A DNA stretch of 64,000 nt, from NCBI GenBank assembly GCA_949752795.1, contig CATKHW010000380.1, forward strand, positions 186,001 through 250,000, written 5' to 3'. The position numbers and the translations under genes are program-made. Position 1 is the first letter of the stretch, and each line of letters begins with the position of its first letter. Below, piece after piece: positions 35,453-47,621 of the stretch. The notes beneath the pieces were generated by a model. It ran no database searches. It saw nothing but the letters and a program-made list of their open reading frames with translations, and was not told the DNA's origin. Source of the DNA: Hyperoodon ampullatus (lineage: Eukaryota > Chordata > Mammalia > Artiodactyla > Ziphiidae).

Positions 35453-37192
35453 GAAATTCCTTTTTATAGTGGGTTTGAGCTGATTCTCGCTGCCATGTTT
35501 ATGCCAGTCTAGACACACTTGATTCCCTTAGGGAGAAATATCAATACATACGTTTTAAGATTCTTACTAGTCAGATATATTCCTCTGCGGGAAATATGGG
35601 GTTTTGAGTCCCTTTCACTGAGGAAGGTGTAGGTCTTGTCTATTCCATAGTTGGTTTTTGGAACGGTACCTGTGCTTATATCAAACTCTGGTTTTATGCA
35701 TCACCCCACCTCTCCTTCCCCCTTAAGCAGGCATAAGAGTGTTTTCTAAATGTGAGACACTGTTCTCTTTCCTAACTCAGTTCAAGTGTAGCCATGTTTA
35801 CAGGATCTTCATAAGTGATATCTTATGATAAGTTTCTTTTTCTGTGTGACTTATTTCACTTAGAATCATCGTACCTGAATCCACCCATTTTGCTGCTACT
35901 GGTCTTATGACATTGATTTCATGACTGAGGGATATTCCATCGTACGTAAGTACCACAATTTTTTGAACCATTTTTTATATTTCCTGGGATATTTAAGGTG
36001 TACCCAAGTTGAGGTCCTTGTAAGCAGTGCAGCCGTAAATTTTGGGGTGGCTCTGTCTTATTGATTTTCAGTTTTCCCAACGTATATTCCCTAGACTGGA
36101 AGTGCCCTTGGCTCTGTAGCTCTGTTCTTTACTTGTTTTAGGGAACACAATGCACTCCTCCAGAGAGGCAGTTGGCAATGTACATTCCGCCCATCAGCAT
36201 AACAAGGCTCCCTGTTCTCCAGGGCCTGTCTTACCGTTCTGGTTTTTACACATTTTGTGGATGTCCCTTTTGACCGGTGTGAAGTGATGCTTCTTTGTAG
36301 TGCAGATTAGCATTGCCCGCTGGCTTGCTTGGCCAAAAAGGGCGTATGCGTTTTCTCCTGAATATATTCAGCAGAAAACACATACGCCCTTTTTGGCCAA
36401 GTGCATCTTTGTGGAAGTTGTGCCTCTCTTCCTGTGCTTTAAAGGCGATTCCAACGTACCTCTTGAAATCCGTTTCCTGCTATTCTGCCTCGCTTTCAGG
36501 TCCGCCTCGTTGCCTTCCCTTAACAGATTTTCGGACGATAGTTGTCCTTTATTACCCTGCCAGTTTTTGAATTGCTGTGCCCTAGAGCTCCATTTTTCAA
36601 CTCATTTTTTGTGAGCTGACCGCAAGTCTAAAATTTTGGTTCAGGACCTATGCTGGTTCCCGGTGGGGGGCTGAGACTTTGGTTAATTCTTCTTCCTGCC
36701 GGGAAATTACAGTGATATGTGCCCGTCCAAATGCCTGACAGCTACTCTCTCATTGGTTCTCCCTCTTCCCTTTCATCCTCTGCCAAATTGGAAACCTGTG
36801 CGAACCAGGAGGTTAAAGGGGCTGTCTCTCCAAGTTGGGAGATTGATAGTAAAGCAGATGGAAAGTCAAACCGGAGCACCAGGAGAGTTACTATTCGTTG
36901 AGTTTTAGAAAGCTTTCATATTCACAGTGTGTCTGTTCTCTAGGTTTCCCGTATATGTTATAACCGTAGTAATATTCCCTTCAACCTGGAGAGTTGGGAC
37001 CCATGGAATGGGTGCCATGCATTATTGCTTTAAAGGGTCTGCATTTGCTCACCCAATCTCACCAATCCTCTCAGTCCCAAGTGTCCAGCCTTATGCCACA
37101 TCTAGCTGTCGTTGTAGATAGGGTCATTCCAGGTTTCATCAGAGACCCTGAAGGAATTGTATAGAATTTCCCAGTTTTTTTGTTTTGTTTTT
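35453..37192 (+). repeat. Satellite unit M21 (1740 bp, the longest)
   Basis: Palindrome at 36328-36401 with two mismatched pairs (TTCAGCAG, AAAACACATACG). The ORF2 tail is broken by an extra T near 35970. From about 36170 on it is almost identical to M22, 1738 bases further along. Confidence 0.95.
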
Positions 37193-39640
37193 GAAATTCT
37201 TTTTTATAGTGGGTTTGAGCTGAATCTCGCTGCCATGTTTATGCAAGTCTAGACACACTTGATTCCCTTATGGAGACATATCAATACATAGGTTTAAGTT
37301 TCTTACTAGTCAGATATATTCCTCTTCGGGAAATATGGGGTTTTGTGTCCCTTTCACTGAGGAAGGTGTAGGTCTTGTCTATTCCATAGTTGGTTTTCGG
37401 AACGGTACCTGTGCTTATATCAAACTCTGGTTTTATTCATCACCCCACCTCTCCTTCCCCCTTAAGCAGGCATAAGAGTGTTTTCTAAATGTGAGACACT
37501 GTTCTCTTTCCTAACACAGTTCAAGTGTAGCTATGTTTACAGGATTTTCATAAGTGATATCTTATGATAAGTTTCTTTTTCTGTGTGACTTATTTCACTT
37601 AGAATCATCGTACCTGAATCCACCCATGTTGCTGCTACTGGTCTTATGACATTGATTTCATGGCTGAGTGATATTCCATCGTACGTAAGTACCACAATTT
37701 TTTGAACTATTTTTATATTTCCTGGGATACTTAAGGTGTACCCAAGTTGAGGTCCTTGTAAGCAGTGCAGCCCTAAATTTTGGGGTGGCTCTGTCTTATT
37801 GATTTTCAGTTTTCCCAAGGTATATTCCCTAGACTGGAAGTGCCCTTGGCTCTGTAGCTCAGTTTTTTACTTGTTTTAGGGAACACAATGCACTCCTCCA
37901 GAGAGGCAGTTGGCAATGTACATTCCGCCCATCAGCATAACAAGGCTCCCTGTTCTCCAGGGCCTGTCTTACCGTTCTGGTTTTTACACATTTTGTGGAT
38001 GTCCCTTTTGACCGGTGTGAAGTGATGCTTCTTTGTAGTGCAGATTAGCATTGCCCGCTGGCTTGCTTGGCCAAAAAGGGCGTATGCGTTTTCTCCTGAA
38101 TATATTCAGCAGAAAACACATACGCCCTTTTTGGCCAAGTGCATCTTTGTGGAAGTTGTGCCTCTCTTCCTGTGCTTTAAAGGCGATTCCAACGTACCTC
38201 TTGAAATCCGTTTCCTGCTATTCTGCCTCGCTTTCAGGTCCGCCTCGTTGCCTTCCCTTAACAGATTTTCGGACGATAGTTGTCCTTTATTACCCTGCCA
38301 GTTTTTGAATTGCTGTGCCCTAGAGCTGCATTTTTCAACTCATTTTTTGTGAGCTGACCGCAAGTCTAAAATTTTGGTTCAGGACCTATGCTGGTTCCCG
38401 GTGGGGGGCTGAGACTTTGGTTAATTCTACTTCCTGCCGGGAAATTACAGTGATATGTGCCCGTCCAAATGCCTAACAGCTACTCTCTCATTGGTTCTCC
38501 CTCTTCCCTTTCATCCTCTGCCAAATTGGAAACCTGTGCGAACCAGGAGGTTAAAGGGGCTGTCTCTCCAAGTTGGGAGATTGATAGTAAAGCAGACGGA
38601 AAGTCAAACCGGAGCACCAGGAGAGTTACTATTCGTTGAGTTTTAGAAAGCTTTCATATTCACAGTGTGTCTGTTCTCTAGGTTTCCCGTATATGTTATA
38701 ACCGTAGTAATATTCCCTTCAACCTGGAGAGTTGGGACCCATGGAATGGGTGCCATGCATTATTGCTTTAAAGGGTCTGCATTTGCTCACCCAATCTCAC
38801 CAATCCTCTCAGTCCCAAGTGTCCAGCCTTATGCCACATCCAGCTGTCGTTGTAGATAGGGTCATTCCAGGTTTCATCAGAGACCCTGAAGGAATTGTAT
38901 AGAATTTCCCAGTTTTTTTGTTTTGTTTTTGAAATTCTTTTTTATAGTGGGTTTGAGCTGAATCTCGCTGCCATGTTTATGCAAGTCTAGACACACTTGA
39001 TTCCCTTATGGAGACATATCAATACATAGGTTTAAGATTCTTACTAGTCAGATATAATCCTCTTCGGGAAATATGGGGTTTTGTGTCCCTTTCACTGAGG
39101 AAGGTGTAGGTCTTGTCTATTCCATAGTTGGTTTTCGGAACGGTACCTGTGCTTATATCAAACTCTGGTTTTATTCATCACCCCACCTCTCCTTCCCCCT
39201 TAAGCAGGCATAAGAGTGTTTTCTAAATGTGAGACACTGTTCTCTTTCCTAACACAGTTCAAGTGTAGCTATGTTTACAGGATTTTCATAAGTGATATCT
39301 TATGATAAGTTTCTTTTTCTGTGTGACTTATTTCACTTAGAATCATCGTACCTGAATCCACCCATTTTGCTGCTACTGGTCTTATGACATTGATTTCATG
39401 GCTGAGTGATATTCCATCGTACGTAAGTACCACAATTTTTTGAACTATTTTTATATTTCCTGGGATATTTAAGGTGTACCCAAGTTGAGGTCCTTGTAAG
39501 CAGTGCAGCCCTAAATTTTGGGGTGGCTCTGTCTTATTGATTTTCAGTTTTCCCAAGGTATATTCCCTAGACTGGAAGTGCCCTTGGCTCTGTAGCTCTG
39601 TTTTTTACTTGTTTTAGGGAACACAATGCACTCCTCCAGA
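36170..39640 (+). repeat. Recent single-unit tandem duplication (M21 right half to M23 left half)
   Basis: From about 36170 to 37900 the sequence is repeated 1738 bases further on with roughly ten substitutions (for example CATCTAGC/CATCCAGC, CCCATGTT/CCCATTTT, CTCAGTTTTTT/CTCTGTTTTTT). Shared odd features are a missing T in CATAGGTTTAAG, TTACCGTTCTGG and TCTTCGGGAAA. Confidence 0.88.
37193..38930 (+). repeat. Satellite unit M22 (1738 bp)
   Basis: Palindrome at 38066-38139 with the same two mismatches as M21. The ORF2 tail is open (37537-37818, minus). It is the second copy of the local one-unit duplication. Shared odd variants include GTCTTACCGTTCTGG and AGAGTTACTATTCG. Confidence 0.95.
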
Positions 39641-40668
39641 GAGGCAGTTGGCAATGTACATCCCGCCCATCAGCATAACAAGGCTCCCTGTTCTCCAGGG
39701 CCTGTCTTACCTTTCTGGTTTTTACACATTTTGTGGATGTCCCTTTTGACCAGTGGGAAGTGATACTTCTTTGTAGTGCAGATTAGCGTTGCCCGCTTGC
39801 TTGCTTGGCCAAAAAGGTTGTATGCGTTTTCTCCTGAATATATTCTGGAGAAAACACATACGCACTTTTTGGCCAAGTGCATCATTGTCGAAGTTGTGCC
39901 CCTCTTCCTGTGCTTTAAAGGCGATGCCAACGTACCTCTTGAAATCTGTTTCCTGCTATTCTGCCTCGCTTTCAAGTCCGCCTCGTTGCCTTCCCTCAAC
40001 AGATTTTTGGACGATAGTTGTCCTTTATTACTCGGCCAGTTTGTGAATTGCTGTGCCCCTGAGCTCCATTTTTCAACTCATTTTTGGTGAGCTGACCGCA
40101 AGTCCAACATTTTGGTTCAGGACCTATGCTGGTTCCCGGAGGGAGGCTGAGACTTTGGTTAATTCTTCTTCCTGCCAGGAAGTTAGAGTGATATGTGCCC
40201 GTCCAAATGCCTAACAGCTACTCTCTCATTGGTTCTCCCTCTTCCCTTTCATCCTCTACCAAATTGGAAACCTGTGCGAACCAGGAGGTTAAAGGGGCTG
40301 TCTCTCCAACTTGGGAGATTGATAGTAAATCAGATGGAAAGTCAAACCGGAGCACCAGGATAGGGACTATTCGTTGAGTTTTAGAAACCTTTCGTATTCA
40401 CAGTGTGTCCGTTCTCTAGGTTTCCCGTACATGTTATAACTGTAGTAATATTCCCTTCAACCTGGAGAGTTGGGACCCATGGAATGGGTGTCATGCATTA
40501 TTGCTTTAAAGGGTCTGCATTTGCTCACCCAATCTCACCAATCCTCTCAGTCCCAAGTGTCCCTCCTTATGCCACATCCAGCTGTCATTGTAGATAGGGT
40601 CATTCCAGGTTTCATCAGAGACCCTGAAGGAATTGTAAAGAATTTCCCAGTTTTTTTGTTTTGTTTTT
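38931..40668 (+). repeat. Satellite unit M23 (1738 bp), transition unit
   Basis: Palindrome at 39804-39877 with about five mismatched pairs. The ORF2 tail is open (39275-39556, minus). The left half still belongs to the M22 type. The right half (from about 40100) carries the marker set of the right-hand domain (GTCCAACATTTTGG, CGGAGGGAGGCTG, GAAGTTAGAGTG). Confidence 0.95.
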
Positions 40669-42406
40669 GAAATTCCTTTTTATAGTGGGTTTGACCTGAT
40701 TCTCGCTGCCATGTTTATGCCAGTCTAGACACACTTGATTCCCTTACGGTGACATATCAATACATAGGTTTTAAGATTCTTACTAGTCAGATATATTCCT
40801 CTGCGGGAAATATGGGGTTTTGAGTCCCTTTCACTGAGGAAGGTGTAGGTCTTGTCTATTCCATAGTTGGTTTTTGGAACGGTACCTGTGCTTATATCAA
40901 ACTCTGGTTTTATGCATCACCCCACCTCTCCTTCCCCCTTAAGCAGGCATAAGAGTGTTTTCTAAATGTGAGACACTGTTCTCTTTCCTAACTCTGTTCA
41001 AGTGTAGCCATGTTTACAGGATCTTCATAAGTGATATCTTATGATAAGTTTCTTTTTCTGCGTGACTTATTTCACTTAGTATCATCGTACCTGAATCCAC
41101 CCATTTTGCTTCTACTGGTCTTATGACATTGATTTCATGGCTGAGGAATATTCCATCGTACATAAGTACCACAATTTTTTGAACCATTTTTATATTTCCT
41201 GGGATATTTAAGGTGTACCCAAGTTGAGGTCCTTATAAGCAGTGCAGACCTAAATTTTGGGGTGGCTCTGTCTTATTGATTTTCAGTTTTCCCAAGGTAT
41301 ATTCCCTAAACTGGAAGTGCGCTTGGCTCTGTAGCTCAGTTCTTTACTTGTTTTAGGGAACACAGTGTACTCCTCCAGAGAGGCAGTTGGCAATTTACAT
41401 CCCGCCCATCAGCATAACAAGGCTCCCTGTTCTCCAGGGCCTGTCTTGCCTTTCTGGTTTTTACATATTTTGTGGAAGTCCCTTTTGACCGGTGGCAAGT
41501 GATACTTCTTTGTAGTGCAGATTTGCATTGCCCACTTGCTTGCTTGGCCAAAAAGGGCGTATGCGTTTTCTCCTGAGTATATTCAGGAGAAAACGCTTAC
41601 GCCCTTTTTGGCCAAGGGCATCATTGTCGAAGTTGTGCGCCTCTTCCTGTGCTTTAAAGGCGATGCCAACGTACCTCTTGAAATCTGTTTCCTGCTATTC
41701 TGCCTCGCTTTCAAGTCCGCCTCCTTGCCTTCCCTCAACAGATTTTTGGACAATAGTTGTCCTTTATTACTCGGCCAGTTTGTGAATTGCTGTGCCCCTG
41801 AGCTCCATTTTTCAACTCGTTTTTGGTGAGCTGACCGCAAGTCCAACATTTTGGTTCAGGACCTATGCTGGTTCCCGGAGGGAGGCTGAGACTTTGGTTA
41901 ATTCTTCTTCCTGCCAGGAAGTTAGAGTGATATGTGCCCGTCCAAATGCCTAACAGCTACTCTCTCATTGGTTCTCCCTCTTCCCTTTCATCCTCTGCCA
42001 AATTGGAAACATGTGCGAACCAGGAGGTTAAAGAGGCTGTCTCTCCAAGTTGGGAGGTTGATAGTAAAGCACATGGAAAGTCAAACCGGAGCACCAGGAG
42101 AGGGACTATTCGTTGAGTTTTAGAAACCTTTCGTATTCACAGTGTGTCCGTTCTCTACGTTTCCTGTACATGTTATAGCTGTATTAATATTCCCTTCAAC
42201 GTGGAGAGTTGGGACCCATGGAATGGGTGCCAGGCATTTGTGCTTTAAAGGGTCTGTATTTGCTCACCCAATCTCACCAATCCTCTAAGTCCCAAGTGTC
42301 CAGCCTTATGCCACATCCAGCTGTCGTTGTAGATAGGGTCATTCCAGGTTTCATCAGACACCCTGAAGGAATTGTAAATAATTTCCCAGTTTTTTGTTTT
42401 GTTTTT
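40669..42406 (+). repeat. Satellite unit M24 (1738 bp)
   Basis: Palindrome at 41543-41616 with two mismatched pairs (CCTGAGTATATT, ACGCTTACG). The ORF2 tail is not fully open (CACTTAGTATC, TCGTACATAAG variants). First unit of the four-unit block; it has a near-identical partner in M28 and a close one in M35. Confidence 0.95.
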
Positions 42407-44145
42407 GAAATTCCTTTTTATAGTGGGTTTGAGCTGATTCTCGCTGCCATGTTTATGCCAGTCTAGACACACTTGATTCCCTTATGGAGACATATCAATA
42501 CATATGTTTTATGATTCTTACTAGTCAGATATATTCCTCTGCGGGAAATATGGGGTTTTGAGTCCCTTTCACTGAGGAAGGTGTAGGTCTTGTCTATTCC
42601 ATAGTTGGTTTTTGGAACGGTACCTGTGCTTATATCAAACTCTGGTTTTATGCATCACCCCACCTCTCCTTCCCCCTTAAGCAGGCATAAGAGTGTTTTC
42701 TAAATGTGAGACCCTGTTCTCTTTCCTAACTCAGTTGAAGTGTAACCATGTTTACAGGATCTTCATAAGTGATATCTTATGATAAGTTTCTTTTTCTGTG
42801 TGACTTATTTCACTTAGAATCATCGTACCTGAATCCACCCATTTTGCTGCTACTGGTCTTATGACATTGATTTCAAGGCTGAGGGATATTCCATCGTACG
42901 TAAATACCACAATTTTTTGAACCATTTTTATATTTCCTGGGATATTTAAGGTGTACCCAAGTTGAGGTCCTTGTAAGCAGTGCAGCCCTAAATTTTTGGG
43001 TGGCTCTGTCTTATTGATTTTCAGTTTTCCCAAGGTATATTCCCTAGACTGGAAGTGCCCTTGGCTCTGTAGCTCTGTTGCTTACTTGTTTTAGGGAACA
43101 CAATGCACTCCTCCAGAGAGACAGTTGGCAATTTACATCCCGCCCATCAGCATAACAAGGCTCCCTGTTTTCCAGGGCCTGTCTTGCCTTTCTGGTTTTT
43201 ACACATTTTGTGGATGTCCCTTTTGACCGGTGGGAAGTGATACTTCTTTGTAGTGCAGATTTGCATTGCCCGCTTGCTTGCTTGGCCAAAAAGGGCATAT
43301 GCGTTTTCTCCTGAATATATTCAGGAGAAAACGCATACGCCCTTTTTGGCCAAGTGCATCATTGTCGAAGTTGTGCCCCTCTTCCTGTGCTTTAAAGGCG
43401 ATTCCAACGTAACTCTTGAAATCTGTTTCCTGCTATTCTGCCTCGCTTTCAAGTCTGCCTCGTTGCCTTCCCTCAACAGATTTTTGGACGATAGTTGTCC
43501 TTTATTACTCGGCCATTTTGTGAATTGCTGTGCCCCTGAGCTCCATTTTTCAACTCGTTTTTTGTGAGCTGACCGCAAGTCCTACATTTTGGTTCAGGAC
43601 CTATGCTGGTTCCCGGTGGGTCGCTGAGACTTTATTTAATTTTTCTTCCTGCCGGGAAGTTAGAGTGATATGTGCCCGTCCAAATGCCTAACAGCTACCC
43701 TCTCATTTGTTCTCCCCCTTCCCTTTCATCCTCTGCCAAATAGGCAACCTGTGGGAACCAGGAGGTTAAAGGGGCTGTCTCTCCAAGTTGGGAGATTGAT
43801 AGTAAAGAAGATGGAAAGTCAAACCGGAGCACCAGGAGAGGGACTATTCATTGAGTTTTAGAAACCTTTCGTATTCACAGTATGTCCGTTCTCTAGGTTT
43901 CCCGTACATGTTATAACTATAGTAATATTCCCTTCAACCTGGAGAGTTGGGACCCATGGAATGTGTGCGAGGCATTTGTAGTTTAAAGGGTCTGCATTTG
44001 CTCACCCAATCTCACCAATCGTCTCAGTCCCAAGTGTCCCTCCTTATGCCACATCCAGCTGTCATTGTAGATAGGGTCATTCCAGGTTTCATCAGAGACC
44101 CTGAAGGAATTGTGAAGAATTTCCCAGTTTTTTTGTTGTGTTTTT
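42407..44145 (+). repeat. Satellite unit M25 (1739 bp)
   Basis: Palindrome at 43281-43354 with one mismatch (GGGCATATG). The ORF2 tail is open (42752-43033, minus). The end of the T-rich tract is changed to GTTGTGTTTTTAAAATT. Partner of M29, with about five substitutions between them. Confidence 0.95.
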
Positions 44146-45884
44146 AAAATTCCTTTTTATAGTGGGTTTGAGCTGATTCTCGCTGCCATGTTTATGCCAC
44201 TCTAGACACACTTGATTCCCTTACGGAGACATATCAATTCAGAGGTTTTAAGATTCTTACTAGTCAGATATATTCCTCTGCGGGAAATATGGTGTTTTGG
44301 GTCCCTTTCACTGAGGAAGGTGTAGGTCTTGTCTATTCCATAGTTGGTTTTTGGAATGGTACCTGTGCTTATATCAAACTCTGGTTTTATGCATCACCCC
44401 ACCTCTCCTTCCCCCTTAAGCAGGCATAAGAGTGTTTTCTAAATGTGAGACACTGTTCTCTTTCCTAACTCAGTTCAAGTGTAGCCATGTTTACAGGATC
44501 TTCATAAGTGATATCTTATGATAAGTTTCTTTTTCTGTGTGACTAATTTCACTTAGAATCATCGTACCTGAATCCACCCATTTTGCTGCTACTGGTCTTA
44601 TGACATTGATTTCTTGGCTGAGGGATATTCGGTCATACGTAAATACCAAAATTTTTTGAACCATTTTTATATTTCCTGGGATATTTAACGTGTACCCAAG
44701 TTGAGGTCCTGGTAAGCAGTGCAGCCCTAAATTTTGCAGTGGCTCTGTCTTATTGATTTTCATTTTTCCCAAGGTATATTCCCTAGACTGGAAGTGCCCT
44801 TCGCTCTGTAGCTCTGTTCTTTACTTGTTTTAGTGAACACAATGTACTCCTCCAGGGAGGCAGTTGGCAATTTACATCCCGCCCATCAGCATAACAAGGC
44901 TCCCTGTTCTCCAGGGCCTGTCTTGCCTTTCTGGGTTTTACACATTTTGAGGATGTCCCTTTTGACCGGTGGGAAGTGATACTTCTTTGTAGTGCAGATT
45001 TGCATTGCCCGCTTGCTTGCTTGGTCAAAAAGGGCATATGCGTTTTCTCCTGAATATATTCACGAGAAAACGCATACGCCCTTTTTGGCCAAGTGCATCA
45101 TTGTCGAAGTTGTGCCCCTCTTCCTGTGCTTTAAAGGCGATTCCAACGTACCTCTTGAAATCTGTTTCCTACTATTCTGCCTCGCTTTCAAGTCCGCCTC
45201 GTTGCCTTCCCTCAACAGATTTTTGGATGAGAGTTGTCCTTTATTACTCGGCCAGTTTGTGAATTGCTGTGCCCCTGAGCTCCATTTTTCAACTCGTTTT
45301 TTGTGAGCTGACCTCAAGTCCAACATTTTGCTTCAGGACCTATGCTGGCTCCTGTTGGGGGGCTGAGACTTTGGTTAATTCTTCTTCCTGCCGGGAAGTT
45401 AGAGTGATATGTGCTCCTACAAATGCCTAACAGCTACTCTCTCATTGATTCTCCATCTTCCCTTTCATCCTCTGCCAAATTAGAAACCTGTGCGAACCAG
45501 GAGGTTAAAGGGGCTGTTTCTCCAAGTTGGGAGGTTGATAGTAAGGCAGATGGAAAGTCAAACCGGAGAACCAGGAGAGGGACTATTCGTTGAGTTTTAG
45601 AAACCTTTTGTATTCACAGTGTGTCCGTTCTCTAGGTTTCCCGTACATGTTATAGCTGTAGTAATATTCCCTTCAACCTGGAGAGTTGGGACCCATGGAA
45701 TGGGTGCCAGGCATTTGTGCTTTAAAGGGTCTGCAGTTGCTCACCCAATCTCACCAATCGTCTCAGTCCCAAGTGTCCCTCCTTATGCCACATCCAGCTG
45801 TCATTGTAGATAGGGTCATTCCAGGTTTCATCAGAGACCCTGAAGGAATTGTAAAGAATTTCCCAGTTTTTTTGTTTTGTTTTT
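44146..45884 (+). repeat. Satellite unit M26 (1739 bp)
   Basis: Palindrome at 45020-45093 with three mismatched pairs (TTGGTCAAAA, GGGCATATG, TTCACGAG). The ORF2 tail is open (44491-44772, minus) with many private changes. I saw no difference from M30. Confidence 0.95.
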
Positions 45885-47621
45885 GAAATTCCTTTTTATA
45901 GTGGGTTTGAGCTGATTCTGGCTGCCATGTTTATGCCAGTCTAGACACACTTGATGCCCTTACGGAGACATATCAATACATAGGTTTTAAGATTCTTACT
46001 AGTCAGATATATTCCTCTGCGGGAAATATGGGGTTTTGAGTCCCTTTCACTGAGGAAGGTGTAGGTCTTTTCTATTCCATAGTTGGTTTTTGGAACGGTA
46101 CCTGTGCTTATATCAAACTCTGGTTTTATGCATCACCCCACTTCTCCTTCCACCTTAAGCAGGCATAAGAGTGTTTTCTAAATGTGAGACACTGTTCTCT
46201 TTCCTAACTCAGTTCAAGTGTAGCCATGTTTACAGGATCTTCATAAGTGATATCTTATGATAAGTTTCTTTTTCTGTGTGACTCATTTCACTTAGAATCA
46301 TCATACCTGAATCCACCCATTGTGCTGCTACTGGTCTTATGACATTGATTTCATGGCTGAGGGATATTCCATCGTACGTAAGTACCACAATTTTTTGAAC
46401 CATTTTTATATTTCCTGGGATATTTAAGGTGTACCCAAGTTGAGGTCCTTGTAAGCAGTGCAGCCCTAAATTTTGGGGTGGCTCTGTCTTATTGATTTTC
46501 AGTTTTCCCAAGGTATATTCCCTAGACTCGAAGTGCCCTTGGCTCTGTAGCTCTGTTGTTTACTTGATTTAGGGAACACAATGCACTCCTCCAGAGAGGC
46601 AGTTGGCAATTTACATCCCGCCCATCAGCATAACAAGGCTCCCTGTTCTCCAGGGCCTGTCTTGCCTTTCTGGTTTTTACATATTTTGTGGAAGTCCCTT
46701 TTGACCGGTGGCAAGTGATACTTCTTTGTAGTGCAGATTTGCATTGCCCGCTTGCTTGCTTGGCCAAAAAGGGCGTATGCGTTTTCTCCTGAGTATATTC
46801 AGGAGAAAACGCTTACGTCCTTTTTGGCCAAGTGCATCATTGTCGAAGTTGTGCCCCTCTTCCTGTGCTTCAAAGGTGATTCCAACGTACCTCTTGAAAT
46901 CTGTTTCCTGCTATTCTGCCTCGCTTTCAGGTCCGCCTCGTTGCCTTCCCTCAACAGATTTTTGGACGATAGTTGTCCTTTATTACTCGGCCTGTTTGTG
47001 AATTGCTGTGCCCCTGAGCTCCATTTTTCAACTCGTTTTCGTGAGCTGACCGCAAGTCCAAATTTTGGTTCAGGACCTATGCTGTTTCCCGGAGGGGGGC
47101 TGAGACTTTGGTTACTTCTTCTTCCTGCCGGGAAGTTAGAGTGATAGGTGCCCGTCCAAATGCCTAACAGCTACTCTCTCATTGGTTCTCCCTCTTCCCT
47201 TTCATCCTCTGCCAAATTGGAAACCTGTGCGAACCAGGAGGTTAAAGGGGCTGTCTCTCCAACTTGGGAGATTGATAGTAAAGCAGATGGAAAGTCAAAC
47301 CGGAGCACCAGGAGAGGGACTATTCGTTGAGTTTTAGAAACCTTTCGTATTCACAGTGTGTCCGTTCTCTAGGTTTCCCGTACATGTTATAACTGTAGTA
47401 ATATTCCCTTCAACCTGGAGAGTTGGGACCCATGGAATGGGTGTCATGCATTATTGATTTAAAGGGTCTGCATTGGCTCACCCAATCTCACCAATCCTCT
47501 CAGTCCCAAGTGTCCCTCCTTATGCCACATCCAGCTGTCATTGTAGATAGGGTCATTCCAGGTTTCATCAGAGACCCTGAAGGAATTGTAAAGAATTTCC
47601 CAGTTTTTTGGTTTTGTTTTT
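45885..47621 (+). repeat. Satellite unit M27 (1737 bp)
   Basis: Palindrome at 46759-46832 with three mismatched pairs (the M24 pair plus ACGTCC). The ORF2 tail is open (46230-46511, minus). Small deletions near 47040 and 47062 (CGTTTTCGTGAGC, CCAAATTTTGG) are shared only with M31 and M34. Confidence 0.95.

Larger units (their letters stand above)
40669..47621 (+). repeat. Four-unit higher-order block, copy A (M24-M27)
   Basis: Four units of 1738, 1739, 1739 and 1737 bases form a block of 6953. The next 6953 bases repeat it with the same unit lengths. The four units differ from each other much more than each differs from its partner, which is the mark of a higher-order repeat. Confidence 0.93.

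Noticed and set aside
46731..47144. 137-codon plus-strand frame in M27, M31 and M34
   Set aside because: Created by the small deletion that marks this unit lineage. The added tail is not protein-like in any conserved way.
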